Shown here one piece after another: positions 50,644 to 60,193 of a DNA stretch of 64,000 nt; position 1 is the first letter of the stretch, and the number at the start of each line of letters is the position of its first letter. Location of the stretch: positions 434,001 to 498,000 of the forward strand of contig AP024866.1 of assembly GCA_024346835.1 (NCBI GenBank), read 5' to 3'. The notes under the pieces are model-generated. The model had not been told where the DNA came from, searched no databases, and saw nothing but the letters and a program-made list of their open reading frames with translations. Source of the stretch: Vibrio comitans. GTDB taxonomy: Bacteria; Pseudomonadota; Gammaproteobacteria; Enterobacterales; Vibrionaceae. The position numbers and the translations under genes are program-made.

Positions 50644-52183
50644 GCCCGAGTACTCGTTCTATTTCTTGTTGGGTAGTGATTTGCTTCAAGCAAAGCTCAT
50701 TGGCAACTTGAAGCAAGTCTTGCTCGCCAATCAGATAGCCGCTTAAGCGTTCTTCGCCACTTTGCAGTTGCGTAATATTGGACAGTAACTGACGAGTTAC
50801 CGGCAATAGCTCAAATACACCGCTTCTACCTTTGTAGCCCTCATTGCAGTGATAGCAAGTCTGAGTGGAGCTATCCTCAGCGCAGTATGGGCATGACTTA
50901 CGTAGCAGGCGCTGGGCTATAACCAGTTGCAGACTATCGATAAGATCTGCTTTATTGATACCGAGTTGATTGAGTCGTTCGAGAGCGCCAAAGGCCGAAT
51001 TGGTATGCAGGGTAGAGAGCACCAGATGACCCGTTTGAGCTGCATGAATGGCGATCTCTGCTGTTTCTGAATCACGTATCTCCCCTAGCATGATCACATC
51101 GGGATCTTGGCGCAGCAATGAGCGAAGGCTCCGAGCAAAGCTCAGACCAATATGGGCATTTGTCTGCACTTGATTGAACCCTTGAAAATGGATCTCTACG
51201 GGATCTTCTACTGTGCAGATATTGATACTGGCGTTGGCGACAGTACTGAGGCAAGAGTAGAGTGTGATGGTCTTGCCACTACCGGTTGGCCCAGTCACCA
51301 GTATTAGCCCTTGTGGCTGGTTAAGCGCTAGCTTTAACGCATGATATTGCTCTTGCGTAAGTCCCAATTGATCAAGCTTAGGCAGGCTTTCTTTCTCCCT
51401 TGCTATCCTCATCACCAGCTTTTCCCCCCAAAGGGTTGGCAGTGTGGAGACGCGAACGTCGATCTCTTCTTTTTCTGAAAGGCTATAACTCATGCGACCG
51501 TCTTGTGGTAAGCGCTGCTCGGTAATATCGAGCTCAGCATAGATTTTTATCTGACTGACTAGCGCCATCATCTTATTCAAAGGAAACTGCATAATGGTCA
51601 CGAGTAACCCATCGCAACGCACCCTTACTCGAGCCTGATCTTTATCTGGTTCTATATGAATATCAGAGGCATCCCTTTGCTGGCTTTGATGCATTATCTG
51701 GGGAAGAAGGTTTAGCTCATCTGCTCCTTGCTGATATTCGGAATCAAGCTGGCGCTTTACTTCACTATACAAGTACTGAAATTGCTCAATATCAGTAATA
51801 ACCAGTTGGGTATTAACGCGGTGATGAAATTGCAATTCGGCTAACAGTGACTTGAGAAGCGGATCAAAAGAGAGTAGTTGCAACACGCCATTATCCAATG
51901 ACATTGGGATAATGGCGTGCTGAGCCACAATGCGCTCAAGATGCAACTCTTTGATTGTGGTTATCACTGTGGCCAGTTTAATGCTTCGATTAGGCCTCGG
52001 ATTAAACATAAGCTGATGATGGTTCGCCAGTATCTGCCCTAATTCAGCGAAAGAGCGTTGGCTTACTTGCGACACTTGATAAAGTGCATCAGCGGTTGAG
52101 TCTATAGTCCTATGGGATAATAGCTCTATATCAGACTGATTGAGTATTACCGGACAGAGTGAAGCAACAATAGGGTGGATCAT
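50636..52183 (-). CDS. pilB: Type IV pilus assembly ATPase PilB
   Basis: Hexameric extension motor of the pilus. The chosen ATG at 52183 overlaps the pilA stop as ATGA and is preceded by AAAGGG, giving 515 residues; a TTG two codons upstream is less likely. Motifs are Walker A GPTGSGKT, the Asp box [10 protein letters not shown], Walker [13 protein letters not shown], the His box [12 protein letters not shown], and a four-cysteine zinc site (CPYC and CYHC). It is a little shorter than PilB of V. cholerae in the N-terminal part. Confidence 0.94.
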   Translation of the reverse strand: MIHPIVASLCPVILNQSDIELLSHRTIDSTADALYQVSQVSQRSFAELGQILANHHQLMFNPRPNRSIKLATVITTIKELHLERIVAQHAIIPMSLDNGVLQLLSFDPLLKSLLAELQFHHRVNTQLVITDIEQFQYLYSEVKRQLDSEYQQGADELNLLPQIMHQSQQRDASDIHIEPDKDQARVRVRCDGLLVTIMQFPLNKMMALVSQIKIYAELDITEQRLPQDGRMSYSLSEKEEIDVRVSTLPTLWGEKLVMRIAREKESLPKLDQLGLTQEQYHALKLALNQPQGLILVTGPTGSGKTITLYSCLSTVANASINICTVEDPVEIHFQGFNQVQTNAHIGLSFARSLRSLLRQDPDVIMLGEIRDSETAEIAIHAAQTGHLVLSTLHTNSAFGALERLNQLGINKADLIDSLQLVIAQRLLRKSCPYCAEDSSTQTCYHCNEGYKGRSGVFELLPVTRQLLSNITQLQSGEERLSGYLIGEQDLLQVANELCLKQITTQQEIERVLGHE

Positions 52184-52584
52184 TGGCAACCCTTTGGCTT
52201 ATCGATACCCGCAGCACCACTTACGCTACAACTCCAACCCGAAGTATCGTCACGAGAAAAGGACACCGAAGAACCATCCAATGAGCTACCAGTGGCACTA
52301 AAGGTAAACTGCAGTTGGTTTCCGCTAATTCCAACCTCTCCAATACTACCTCCGGCACTCGATACCGAGCCGATATCAGTCAGAGCGGTAGGAAAAGAGC
52401 CTTGGTCTAAGTAATAGAGCTCAGCCTTGGTTAGCAACCCGCGCAGGGTTGCCGTTGCTGAAGCCAGTTCAGACTTCTTTACGTAGTCCTGATACATAGG
52501 AATGCCGATTGCCGAAAGTACGCCGATGATGGCGACCACTATCATTAGTTCAATTAAGGTAAAGCCGGTTTGTTTTCTGTTCAT
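52180..52584 (-). CDS. pilA: Type IVa major pilin PilA
   Basis: Structural pilin of the competence-type pilus. The start at 52584 follows AAGGAG and gives a 134-residue prepilin with a 7-residue leader, MNRKQTG, cut before Phe; the mature protein has Glu5 ([20 protein letters not shown]). The C-terminal D-region is a short disulfide loop (Cys at WSCSV and the Cys before the final Gln). Middle residues are Ser/Gly-rich and probably variable between strains. pilB follows with a 4-base overlap. I found no convincing sigma-54 or sigma-70 promoter in the 240 bases upstream (52585-52824), which otherwise hold only the nadC terminator. Confidence 0.95.
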   Translation of the reverse strand: MNRKQTGFTLIELMIVVAIIGVLSAIGIPMYQDYVKKSELASATATLRGLLTKAELYYLDQGSFPTALTDIGSVSSAGGSIGEVGISGNQLQFTFSATGSSLDGSSVSFSRDDTSGWSCSVSGAAGIDKPKGCQ

Positions 52585-52774
52585 TGCTCTCTCCTTAGGT
52601 AACTGGAGGTTTGTTAGTGGCAATAAAATTAGAAGCTATGAGCTGAGGTGAAAGAAGGGGAGTAAGTGCTTGCAGGGCATCTCGCAGCAATTGGAGCAAC
52701 GAATGTCTGTATAAGCGCTAGGAAAGAAAATATCAGTCGCAATAGAGCGAACTTTGTCTAATGCTTTACGATAC

Positions 52775-52800
52775 AAAAAAGGCCAGCAATGCTGACCTTA
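52775..52800 (-). terminator. Intrinsic terminator after nadC
   Basis: Read on the minus strand: AAGGTCAGC, loop ATT, GCTGGCCTT, then six T. It ends nadC transcripts and separates them from pilA, which starts about 190 bases further along the same strand. Confidence 0.85.
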
Positions 52801-52824
52801 ATTTTTAGAGTTTGGCGCTGGTGG

Positions 52825-53796
<972 letters not shown>

Positions 53797-53809
53797 TCAG
53801 GGAAGAAAA

Positions 53810-54352
53810 ATGTCCGCTAATTTATGGTATCCGCACGCCACAGCCGTCCCATCTCCGCATTGTGATGACAGACCTGATCCCAAGGATATCTCTTTGTTGG
53901 TGGTGCACAATATTTCCCTGCCGCCCGCAGAATTTAATAACGGCAATATTGAAGCCTTTTTTCAAGGTAAGTTGGATGCTTCTGTGCACCCGTTTTTTGA
54001 ACGTATTAGTGGTATGCGAGTCTCGGCGCACTGCTTAATCAAAAGAGATGGCGAAATAATACAGTTTGTCCCATTTGAAAAACGTGCATGGCACGCGGGC
54101 CTTTCCTCTTTTGCCGGTCGGGATAAGTGCAATGACTACTCCATTGGTGTTGAGCTAGAGGGAACGGATTATATGTCATATACACAGGCTCAATATCAAT
54201 CCCTAGCTAAGTTGACTCAGTTCCTACTCGACACCTATCCCAAGCTGAATTCATCGAGAATTACCGGCCATCAATACATAGCACCGCTGCGAAAAACCGA
54301 CCCAGGCCTATCCTTTAACTGGTCTAGGTTTCGCAAGATGATCGCGCGTTAG
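53810..54352 (+). CDS. ampD: 1,6-anhydro-N-acetylmuramyl-L-alanine amidase AmpD
   Basis: Cytoplasmic zinc amidase that removes the peptide from anhydro-muropeptides during wall recycling; its loss derepresses AmpR-controlled beta-lactamases where these exist. The 180 residues have zinc ligands His33 (LLVVHNISLP), His153 (ITGHQYIAP) and Asp163 (RKTDPGLSFNW), with Lys161 near the active site. There is no signal peptide, which fits cytoplasmic AmpD rather than AmiD. No ampR or ampC lies nearby. Confidence 0.96.
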   Translation: MSANLWYPHATAVPSPHCDDRPDPKDISLLVVHNISLPPAEFNNGNIEAFFQGKLDASVHPFFERISGMRVSAHCLIKRDGEIIQFVPFEKRAWHAGLSSFAGRDKCNDYSIGVELEGTDYMSYTQAQYQSLAKLTQFLLDTYPKLNSSRITGHQYIAPLRKTDPGLSFNWSRFRKMIAR

Positions 54353-54413
54353 TGCGTGATTGATACATTTGTCGTACAAGTAAACAGGTGAACATATAGT
54401 TCGCGTGAATACA

Positions 54414-54429
54414 CATTTGTTAACAAATG
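54414..54429. promoter_or_regulatory. 16-bp perfect palindrome upstream of pdhR
   Basis: CATTTGTTAACAAATG is a perfect 16-base palindrome in the 239-base gap before pdhR. It is not the PdhR, FNR or CRP consensus. It could be an operator for another regulator; no binding protein can be named from the sequence. Confidence 0.4.
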
Positions 54430-54482
54430 CGTCACAGCCCCCGTTTTTTTTGGAATTGTTTTGTTATCGCGATCCCTGTTTT

Positions 54483-54496
54483 ATGATTTAAATCAA
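54483..54496. promoter_or_regulatory. FNR-like site upstream of pdhR
   Basis: ATGAT-TTAA-ATCAA matches 9 of 10 bases of the FNR consensus TTGAT-N4-ATCAA. It lies about 108 bases before pdhR, in a region where oxygen control of the pyruvate dehydrogenase operon would be placed. In E. coli, FNR represses this operon. Confidence 0.45.
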
Positions 54497-54547
54497 TTTT
54501 TTCTAGACAGGTGAGAAATTGATATGTTAAGTTTCGCGTCAAGTTGA

Positions 54548-54564
54548 AATTGGTAATACCAATT
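54548..54564. promoter_or_regulatory. PdhR operator
   Basis: AATTGGTAATACCAATT is a perfect 17-base palindrome that matches the PdhR site (ATTGGT-N3-ACCAAT). It lies 27 bases before the pdhR start and probably just downstream of the transcription start, the position from which PdhR represses its own operon until pyruvate releases it. Confidence 0.88.
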
Positions 54565-54591
54565 AACATCGAGCAGGACGCAGAGATTTAG

Positions 54592-55365
54592 ATGCAAAAA
54601 GTTTCCTTTCAAAGTATTCGCCAACCTAAGCTATCTGATGTGATAGAGCGTGAGTTGGAAACATTGATTTTGGATGGGATATTGTCTCCAGGGCAGCAAC
54701 TGCCGCCAGAGAGAGAACTTGCCAAGCAGTTTGATGTTTCAAGACCGTCGGTACGCGAAGCAATTCAAAGGCTAGAAGCCAAAGGGTTGTTAACTCGTCG
54801 CCAAGGTGGGGGAACTTTTGTTTGTGAAAGCTTGTCTTCTAATCTAACCGATCCTCTTTTGAACCTTCTTTCAAGCCATGCTGATACGCAAAGAGACCTA
54901 TTAGAGACGCGCCATGCACTCGAAGGTATCTCAGCGTATTTTGCTGCTTTAAGAGGAACGACAGAGGACTTCCAGCGTATTACTCAGTGCCAAAAGGCGA
55001 TGAGCGTTACGGTGGATAGCGATGACGTTGAGCAAGAATCCGAAGCAATTATGGAATTCCTGATTGCTATTGCAGAGGCTTCACACAACGTCGTGTTATT
55101 GCACATTGTTCGTAGTTTATCTCCACTGCTGCAAAAGAATGTGTCACAGAATTTGATGCTTTTGCATAGCCGTGAAGACGTAATTCAAAAATTAAATGAG
55201 CACAGAGCGGACATCGTTAAAGCGATTACATCGAGAGAGCCACAACGAGCCCGCGAAATGTCTGAAACTCATTTAGCGTTTATCGATGAAACATTGTCGG
55301 ATTTGACTGAAGAGCAGGATAGAAGAGCTCGTTCATTGCGTCGAATTCAACAGAACAAACAGTAA
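54592..55365 (+). CDS. pdhR: Pyruvate dehydrogenase complex repressor PdhR
   Basis: GntR-family (FadR subfamily) repressor that responds to pyruvate. The 257 residues have an N-terminal winged helix (about 10-75: LILDGILSPGQQLPPERELA, then SRPSVREAIQRLEAKGLL and RRQGGGTFV) and a C-terminal FCD ligand-binding domain (about 95-225; LLETRHALEGISAYFAA). It heads pdhR-aceE-aceF, with aceE 63 bases downstream, and has a cognate operator at 54548. Confidence 0.95.
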   Translation: MQKVSFQSIRQPKLSDVIERELETLILDGILSPGQQLPPERELAKQFDVSRPSVREAIQRLEAKGLLTRRQGGGTFVCESLSSNLTDPLLNLLSSHADTQRDLLETRHALEGISAYFAALRGTTEDFQRITQCQKAMSVTVDSDDVEQESEAIMEFLIAIAEASHNVVLLHIVRSLSPLLQKNVSQNLMLLHSREDVIQKLNEHRADIVKAITSREPQRAREMSETHLAFIDETLSDLTEEQDRRARSLRRIQQNKQ

Positions 55366-55428
55366 GCTTTTGCTTAGGGTATACCACCCTAGTAGTTGAC
55401 CTAACTTAATTAAAAAGGATAGTTCGCC

Positions 55429-58092
55429 ATGTCTGATATGAAGCATGACGTAGATGCTCTGGAAACTCAAGATTGGTTAGAAGCGCTTGAGTCAGTAGTA
55501 CGTGAAGAAGGTGTAGAACGCGCGCAGTTCCTACTAGAACAAGTTCTAGATAAGGCTCGCTTAGACGGTGTTGATATGCCTACTGGCATTAACACTAACT
55601 ACATCAATACCATTCCGGCCGCGCAAGAACCAGCTTACCCTGGTGATGTAACGCTTGAGCGTCGTATTCGCTCTATCATCCGCTGGAACGCAATCATGAT
55701 CGTATTGCGTGCTTCTAAGAAAGACCTAGACCTTGGTGGTCACATGGCTTCTTATCAGTCAGCAGCTGCATTCTACGAAGTTTGCTTCAACCACTTCTTC
55801 CGTGCTCCAAATGAGACGGACGGTGGCGATTTGGTTTACTACCAAGGTCATATCTCTCCAGGTATCTACTCTCGCGCATTCGTTGAGGGTCGTCTAACTG
55901 AAGAGCAGCTAGATAACTTCCGTCAAGAAGTTGATGGCAAGGGTATCCCTTCTTACCCACACCCTAAGTTGATGCCTGAATTCTGGCAGTTCCCAACAGT
56001 ATCTATGGGTCTAGGCCCTATCTCTGCTATCTATCAAGCTCGCTTTTTGAAGTACCTTGAAGGCCGTGGTCTAAAAGATACTTCAGCTCAGCGCGTTTAC
56101 GCATTCCTAGGTGATGGCGAGATGGATGAGCCAGAATCACGCGGTGCAATCTCTTTTGCTGCTCGTGAAAAACTGGACAACCTATGCTTCCTAATCAACT
56201 GTAACCTACAGCGTCTAGATGGCCCTGTAATGGGTAACGGCAGCATCATCCAAGAACTAGAAGGCCTATTCAAAGGCGCTGGTTGGAACGTTGTTAAGGT
56301 TATCTGGGGTAGCAACTGGGATTCTCTACTTGCAAAAGACACGACTGGTAAGCTTCTTCAGCTAATGAACGAAACTATCGACGGTGACTACCAAACATTC
56401 AAATCTAAAGATGGCGCGTACGTACGTGAGCACTTCTTTGGTAAATACCCTGAAACAGCAGCACTTGTTGCTGACATGACTGATGACGAGATCTTCGCTC
56501 TTAAGCGTGGTGGTCATGATTCATCTAAGCTATTCGCAGCATTCAACAATGCGAAAGAAACTGGCGGCAAGCCAACGGTTATCCTAGCTAAGACTGTTAA
56601 AGGTTACGGCATGGGTGATGCAGCTGAAGGCAAGAACATTGCACACGGCGTGAAGAAAATGGACATGACTCATGTTCAACACCTACGTGATCGCCTAGGC
56701 CTAGAAGACATCCTTTCAGATGACAAACTAGCAGAACTTCCTTACCTGAAGCTTGAAGCTGGTACTCCTGAATATGAATACATGCACGCTCGTCGTAACG
56801 CTCTGCACGGTTACACTCCAGCGCGTCTGCCTAAGTTCACTCAAGAATTCCAAGTACCAGAACTAGAAGAGTTCGCTCCTCTACTAGGTGCTCAGAAGCG
56901 TGAAATCTCTACTACTATGGCTTACGTTCGTACACTAAACATCTTGTTGAAGAACAAGAGCGTTGGTAAGAACATCGTTCCTATCATTTGTGACGAAGCA
57001 CGTACCTTTGGTATGGAAGGTCTATTCCGTCAAATCGGTATCTACAACCCGCACGGTCAAGACTACACGCCTGAAGATAAAGGCATCGTTTCTTACTACA
57101 AAGAAGCGACTTCTGGTCAGGTTCTTCAAGAAGGTATCAACGAACTAGGTTCAATGGCGTCTTGGGTTGCTGCTGCAACTTCATACAGCACTAACGATCT
57201 ACCAATGATCCCATTCTACATCTACTACTCAATGTTCGGTTTCCAACGTATTGGTGACATGGCATGGCTAGCAGGTGACCAACAAGCTCGTGGCTTCCTA
57301 CTAGGTGCTACAGCAGGTCGTACAACACTGAATGGTGAAGGTCTACAGCACGAAGATGGTCACTCGCACATCATGGCGAACACTGTACCTAACTGTATCT
57401 CTTACGATCCAACGTTTGCTTACGAGCTAGCGGTAATCATGCAAGACGGTATTCGTCGCATGTACGGTCCTGAGCAAGAGAACGTTTACTACTACCTAAC
57501 AGTAATGAACGAGAACTACGCAATGCCAGCAATGCCTGAAGGCGCTGAAGAAGGCATCCGCAAAGGTATCTACAAGCTTGAGTCTTACGCAGGTGACAAG
57601 TCTAAAGTTCAGCTAATGAGCTCTGGTACTATCATGAACGAAGCGCGTAAAGCTGCACAGATTCTAAGTGAAGAGTACGGCGTAGCATCTGACGTATTCT
57701 CTGTAACATCGTTCAACGAGCTAACTCGTGACGGTCAAGCAGCAGAACGCTACAACATGCTTCACCCAGAAGCTGCAGAGCAAGTACCGTACATCACTAC
57801 AGTTCTAGGTAATGAGCCTGCAATCGCAGTAACTGACTACATGAAGAACTACGCTGAGCAAGTACGTGCATTTATGCCTTCTGAGTCTTACAAGGTTCTT
57901 GGTACTGATGGCTTCGGTCGTTCAGATAGCCGTGAAAACCTACGTCGTCACTTCGAAGTTAACGCTGGCTACGTAGTAGTTGCAGCACTAACTGAACTGG
58001 CTAAACGTGGCGATGTTGAGAAGTCAGTAGTTGCAGAAGCAATTGCTAAGTTCGGCATCGACGCAGACAAAATTAACCCGCAATACGCATAA
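55429..58092 (+). CDS. aceE: Pyruvate dehydrogenase E1 component
   Basis: Homodimeric thiamine-diphosphate enzyme that decarboxylates pyruvate and acetylates the E2 lipoyl groups. The 887 residues are the expected length. The N-terminal half contains GGHMASYQSAAAFYEVCFNH (in part), SYPHPKLMPEFWQFPTVSMG (in part) and the ThDP/Mg motif FLGDGEMDEPESRGA. The middle has TFGMEGLFRQIGIY, and the C-terminal part VLGTDGFGRSDSRENLRRHF. Codons are highly biased, as expected for strong expression. It is followed by aceF after 28 bases. Confidence 0.98.
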   Translation: MSDMKHDVDALETQDWLEALESVVREEGVERAQFLLEQVLDKARLDGVDMPTGINTNYINTIPAAQEPAYPGDVTLERRIRSIIRWNAIMIVLRASKKDLDLGGHMASYQSAAAFYEVCFNHFFRAPNETDGGDLVYYQGHISPGIYSRAFVEGRLTEEQLDNFRQEVDGKGIPSYPHPKLMPEFWQFPTVSMGLGPISAIYQARFLKYLEGRGLKDTSAQRVYAFLGDGEMDEPESRGAISFAAREKLDNLCFLINCNLQRLDGPVMGNGSIIQELEGLFKGAGWNVVKVIWGSNWDSLLAKDTTGKLLQLMNETIDGDYQTFKSKDGAYVREHFFGKYPETAALVADMTDDEIFALKRGGHDSSKLFAAFNNAKETGGKPTVILAKTVKGYGMGDAAEGKNIAHGVKKMDMTHVQHLRDRLGLEDILSDDKLAELPYLKLEAGTPEYEYMHARRNALHGYTPARLPKFTQEFQVPELEEFAPLLGAQKREISTTMAYVRTLNILLKNKSVGKNIVPIICDEARTFGMEGLFRQIGIYNPHGQDYTPEDKGIVSYYKEATSGQVLQEGINELGSMASWVAAATSYSTNDLPMIPFYIYYSMFGFQRIGDMAWLAGDQQARGFLLGATAGRTTLNGEGLQHEDGHSHIMANTVPNCISYDPTFAYELAVIMQDGIRRMYGPEQENVYYYLTVMNENYAMPAMPEGAEEGIRKGIYKLESYAGDKSKVQLMSSGTIMNEARKAAQILSEEYGVASDVFSVTSFNELTRDGQAAERYNMLHPEAAEQVPYITTVLGNEPAIAVTDYMKNYAEQVRAFMPSESYKVLGTDGFGRSDSRENLRRHFEVNAGYVVVAALTELAKRGDVEKSVVAEAIAKFGIDADKINPQYA

Positions 58093-58120
58093 GACTTCCA
58101 TTTATTAAGGGAAATAAACA

Positions 58121-59992
58121 ATGACAATCGAAATTAATGTACCTGATATCGGTGCTGATGAGGTTGAAGTAACTGAGATTCTGGTTAACGTTGGCGACAA
58201 GGTTGAAGAAGAACAGTCACTGATCACTGTTGAAGGCGACAAGGCCTCAATGGAAGTACCTGCGTCTCAAGCGGGTATCGTTAAAGAAATCAAAGTAGCT
58301 GAAGGCGATTCAGTTACTACTGGCTCTTTAATCATGATCTTTGAAGTGGAAGGTGCTGCTGCAGCACCTGCAACTCCAGCAGTTGAAGCGGCGGCACCAG
58401 CTGCTGCTCCTGCGGGCGCTTCAGAACTTAAAGAAGTTCACGTACCAGACATCGGCGGTGACGAAGTAGAAGTTACTGAAATCATGGTTGCAGTTGGCGA
58501 CACAGTTGAAGAAGAGCAATCTCTTCTTACTGTAGAGGGCGACAAAGCATCTATGGAAGTACCGGCACCATTCGCAGGTACAGTTAAAGAAATCAAAGTA
58601 GCTTCAGGCGATTCTGTTTCTACTGGTTCTCTAATCATGGTATTTGAGACCGGCGCAAGCGCACCTGCAGCGGCTCCGGCAGCAGCTCAAGCACCTGCTC
58701 CTGCGGCGGCACCAGCAGCATCTGCTGTACAAGAAGTTAACGTACCTGATATTGGCGGTGATGAAGTTGAAGTAACTGAAATCATGGTTTCTGTTGGTGA
58801 TAGCGTTGAAGAAGAGCAGTCACTAATTACTGTAGAAGGCGATAAGGCTTCTATGGAAGTACCGGCACCATTTGCGGGTACGGTTAAAGAAATCAAGATT
58901 GCTGAAGGCGATTCAGTAACCACTGGTTCTCTAATCATGGTATTTGAAACGGCTGGCGGCGCAGTAGCAGTTGCACCAGTAGCGGCACCAGCAGCAGCGC
59001 CTGCAGCGGCTCCGGCTCCAGCAGCAGCGCCAGCAACTAAGGGTGACTTCCAAGAGAACCACGAGTATGCACACGCATCTCCAGTTGTTCGTCGCCTTGC
59101 TCGTGAGTTTGGCGTTAACCTATCTAAGGTTAAAGGTACTGGTCGTAAGAACCGTATCCTGAAAGAAGACGTTCAGAGCTTTGTAAAAGACGCGCTTAAG
59201 CGCCTAGAGTCTGGTGCAGCTGCATCTGGCAAAGGCGACGGCAGTGCACTTGGCCTACTACCATGGCCAAAAGTAGACTTCAGCAAGTTTGGTGACACTG
59301 AAGTTCAGAAGCTTTCTAAGATCAAGAAGATCTCTGGCGCGAACCTGCACCGTAACTGGGTTATGATCCCGCACGTTACACAGTGGGATAACGCTGATAT
59401 CACTGAGCTTGAGAAGTTCCGTAAAGAGCAAAACGCATTTGAAGCGAAGAAAGATTCTGGCATCAAGATCACGCCACTTGTGTTTATCTTGAAGGCGGTA
59501 GCGAAAGCACTTGAAGAATTCCCTTCATTCAACTCGTCTCTATCTGAAGATGGCGAAAGCATCATTCTTAAGAAGTACGTGAACGTTGGTATCGCAGTAG
59601 ATACACCAAACGGTCTTGTTGTTCCTGTATTTAAGGACGTAAACAAGAAAGGCATCTACGAGTTGTCTGCTGAACTTGCGGCTATCTCTAAGAAGGCTCG
59701 TGCTGGTAAGCTTACAGCTGCGGATATGCAGGGTGGCTGTTTCACTATCTCAAGCCTAGGTGGCATCGGCGGTACAGCATTCACGCCAATCGTGAATGCA
59801 CCAGAAGTGGGTATCCTTGGTGTATCTAAGTCTGAGATGAAGCCAGTATGGAATGGCAGTGAGTTTACTCCTCGCCTAATGCTTCCATTGTCGCTGTCTT
59901 ATGACCACCGTGTTATCGATGGTGCAGAAGGTGCACGATTCATTACCTTCTTAAACCAATGCCTAAGCGATATTCGTCGTCTGGTAATGTAA
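58121..59992 (+). CDS. aceF: Pyruvate dehydrogenase E2, dihydrolipoyl acetyltransferase
   Basis: Core of the pyruvate dehydrogenase complex. The 623-residue protein has three tandem lipoyl domains (about 2-77, 105-178, 205-278) with lipoyl lysines Lys41, Lys142 and Lys242, each in the same [10 protein letters not shown] motif. Ala/Pro-rich swinging linkers join them. An E1/E3-binding domain (about 318-356; [16 protein letters not shown]) and the catalytic domain (about 390-623) follow, with the active-site His596 in [11 protein letters not shown]. Three lipoyl domains is the same number as in E. coli. The repeats are near-identical at DNA level in their cores. Confidence 0.97.
   Translation: MTIEINVPDIGADEVEVTEILVNVGDKVEEEQSLITVEGDKASMEVPASQAGIVKEIKVAEGDSVTTGSLIMIFEVEGAAAAPATPAVEAAAPAAAPAGASELKEVHVPDIGGDEVEVTEIMVAVGDTVEEEQSLLTVEGDKASMEVPAPFAGTVKEIKVASGDSVSTGSLIMVFETGASAPAAAPAAAQAPAPAAAPAASAVQEVNVPDIGGDEVEVTEIMVSVGDSVEEEQSLITVEGDKASMEVPAPFAGTVKEIKIAEGDSVTTGSLIMVFETAGGAVAVAPVAAPAAAPAAAPAPAAAPATKGDFQENHEYAHASPVVRRLAREFGVNLSKVKGTGRKNRILKEDVQSFVKDALKRLESGAAASGKGDGSALGLLPWPKVDFSKFGDTEVQKLSKIKKISGANLHRNWVMIPHVTQWDNADITELEKFRKEQNAFEAKKDSGIKITPLVFILKAVAKALEEFPSFNSSLSEDGESIILKKYVNVGIAVDTPNGLVVPVFKDVNKKGIYELSAELAAISKKARAGKLTAADMQGGCFTISSLGGIGGTAFTPIVNAPEVGILGVSKSEMKPVWNGSEFTPRLMLPLSLSYDHRVIDGAEGARFITFLNQCLSDIRRLVM
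58127..58956 (+). repeat. Three tandem lipoyl-domain coding repeats in aceF
   Basis: Three roughly 225-base units (starting near 58127, 58436 and 58736) encode the lipoyl domains of AceF. The [13 protein letters not shown] and [12 protein letters not shown] cores recur in each. Units 2 and 3 are the most alike. They are separated by GC-rich Ala/Pro linker DNA and could recombine with each other. Confidence 0.85.
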
Positions 59993-59996
59993 AAAA

Positions 59997-60023
59997 CAGA
60001 GCAGCTCGATAGAGCTGCTTTTT
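59997..60023 (+). terminator. Intrinsic terminator after aceF
   Basis: An 8-bp stem (AGCAGCTC at 60000-60007 with GAGCTGCT at 60012-60019, loop GATA) is followed by five T. It separates pdhR-aceEF from lpdA, which is then likely to have its own promoter. Confidence 0.82.
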
Positions 60024-60117
60024 GTCGCAAATATTTAACAAAATTTGGCGCGACTTGAGATAAAGTAGTGCCGAATTGTTGTATAGCTCACAGCCTAAAT
60101 GGAATTAGTTTTCTCTT

Positions 60118-60137
60118 AGTTTACAAGTTTGTAAACT
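60118..60137. promoter_or_regulatory. Inverted repeat in the lpdA leader
   Basis: AGTTTACAA-GT-TTGTAAACT, a perfect 9+2+9 inverted repeat, lies 56 bases before lpdA. The 201-base gap also has TTGAGA at 60055 and TGTATA at 60080 as a possible but poorly spaced promoter. The repeat may be an operator; it does not match PdhR, LexA or CRP sites. Confidence 0.4.
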
Positions 60138-60193
60138 GGGGCGACGCAAATACCCAATTAGCCTGTTAGGGATAATGACTACAAGAGGTCAAA

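Noticed and set aside
58438..58938. Open frames on the minus strand inside aceF
   Set aside because: They mirror the lipoyl repeats and Ala/Pro linkers, have no start signals and look like no protein family. They are by-products of codon bias in aceF.
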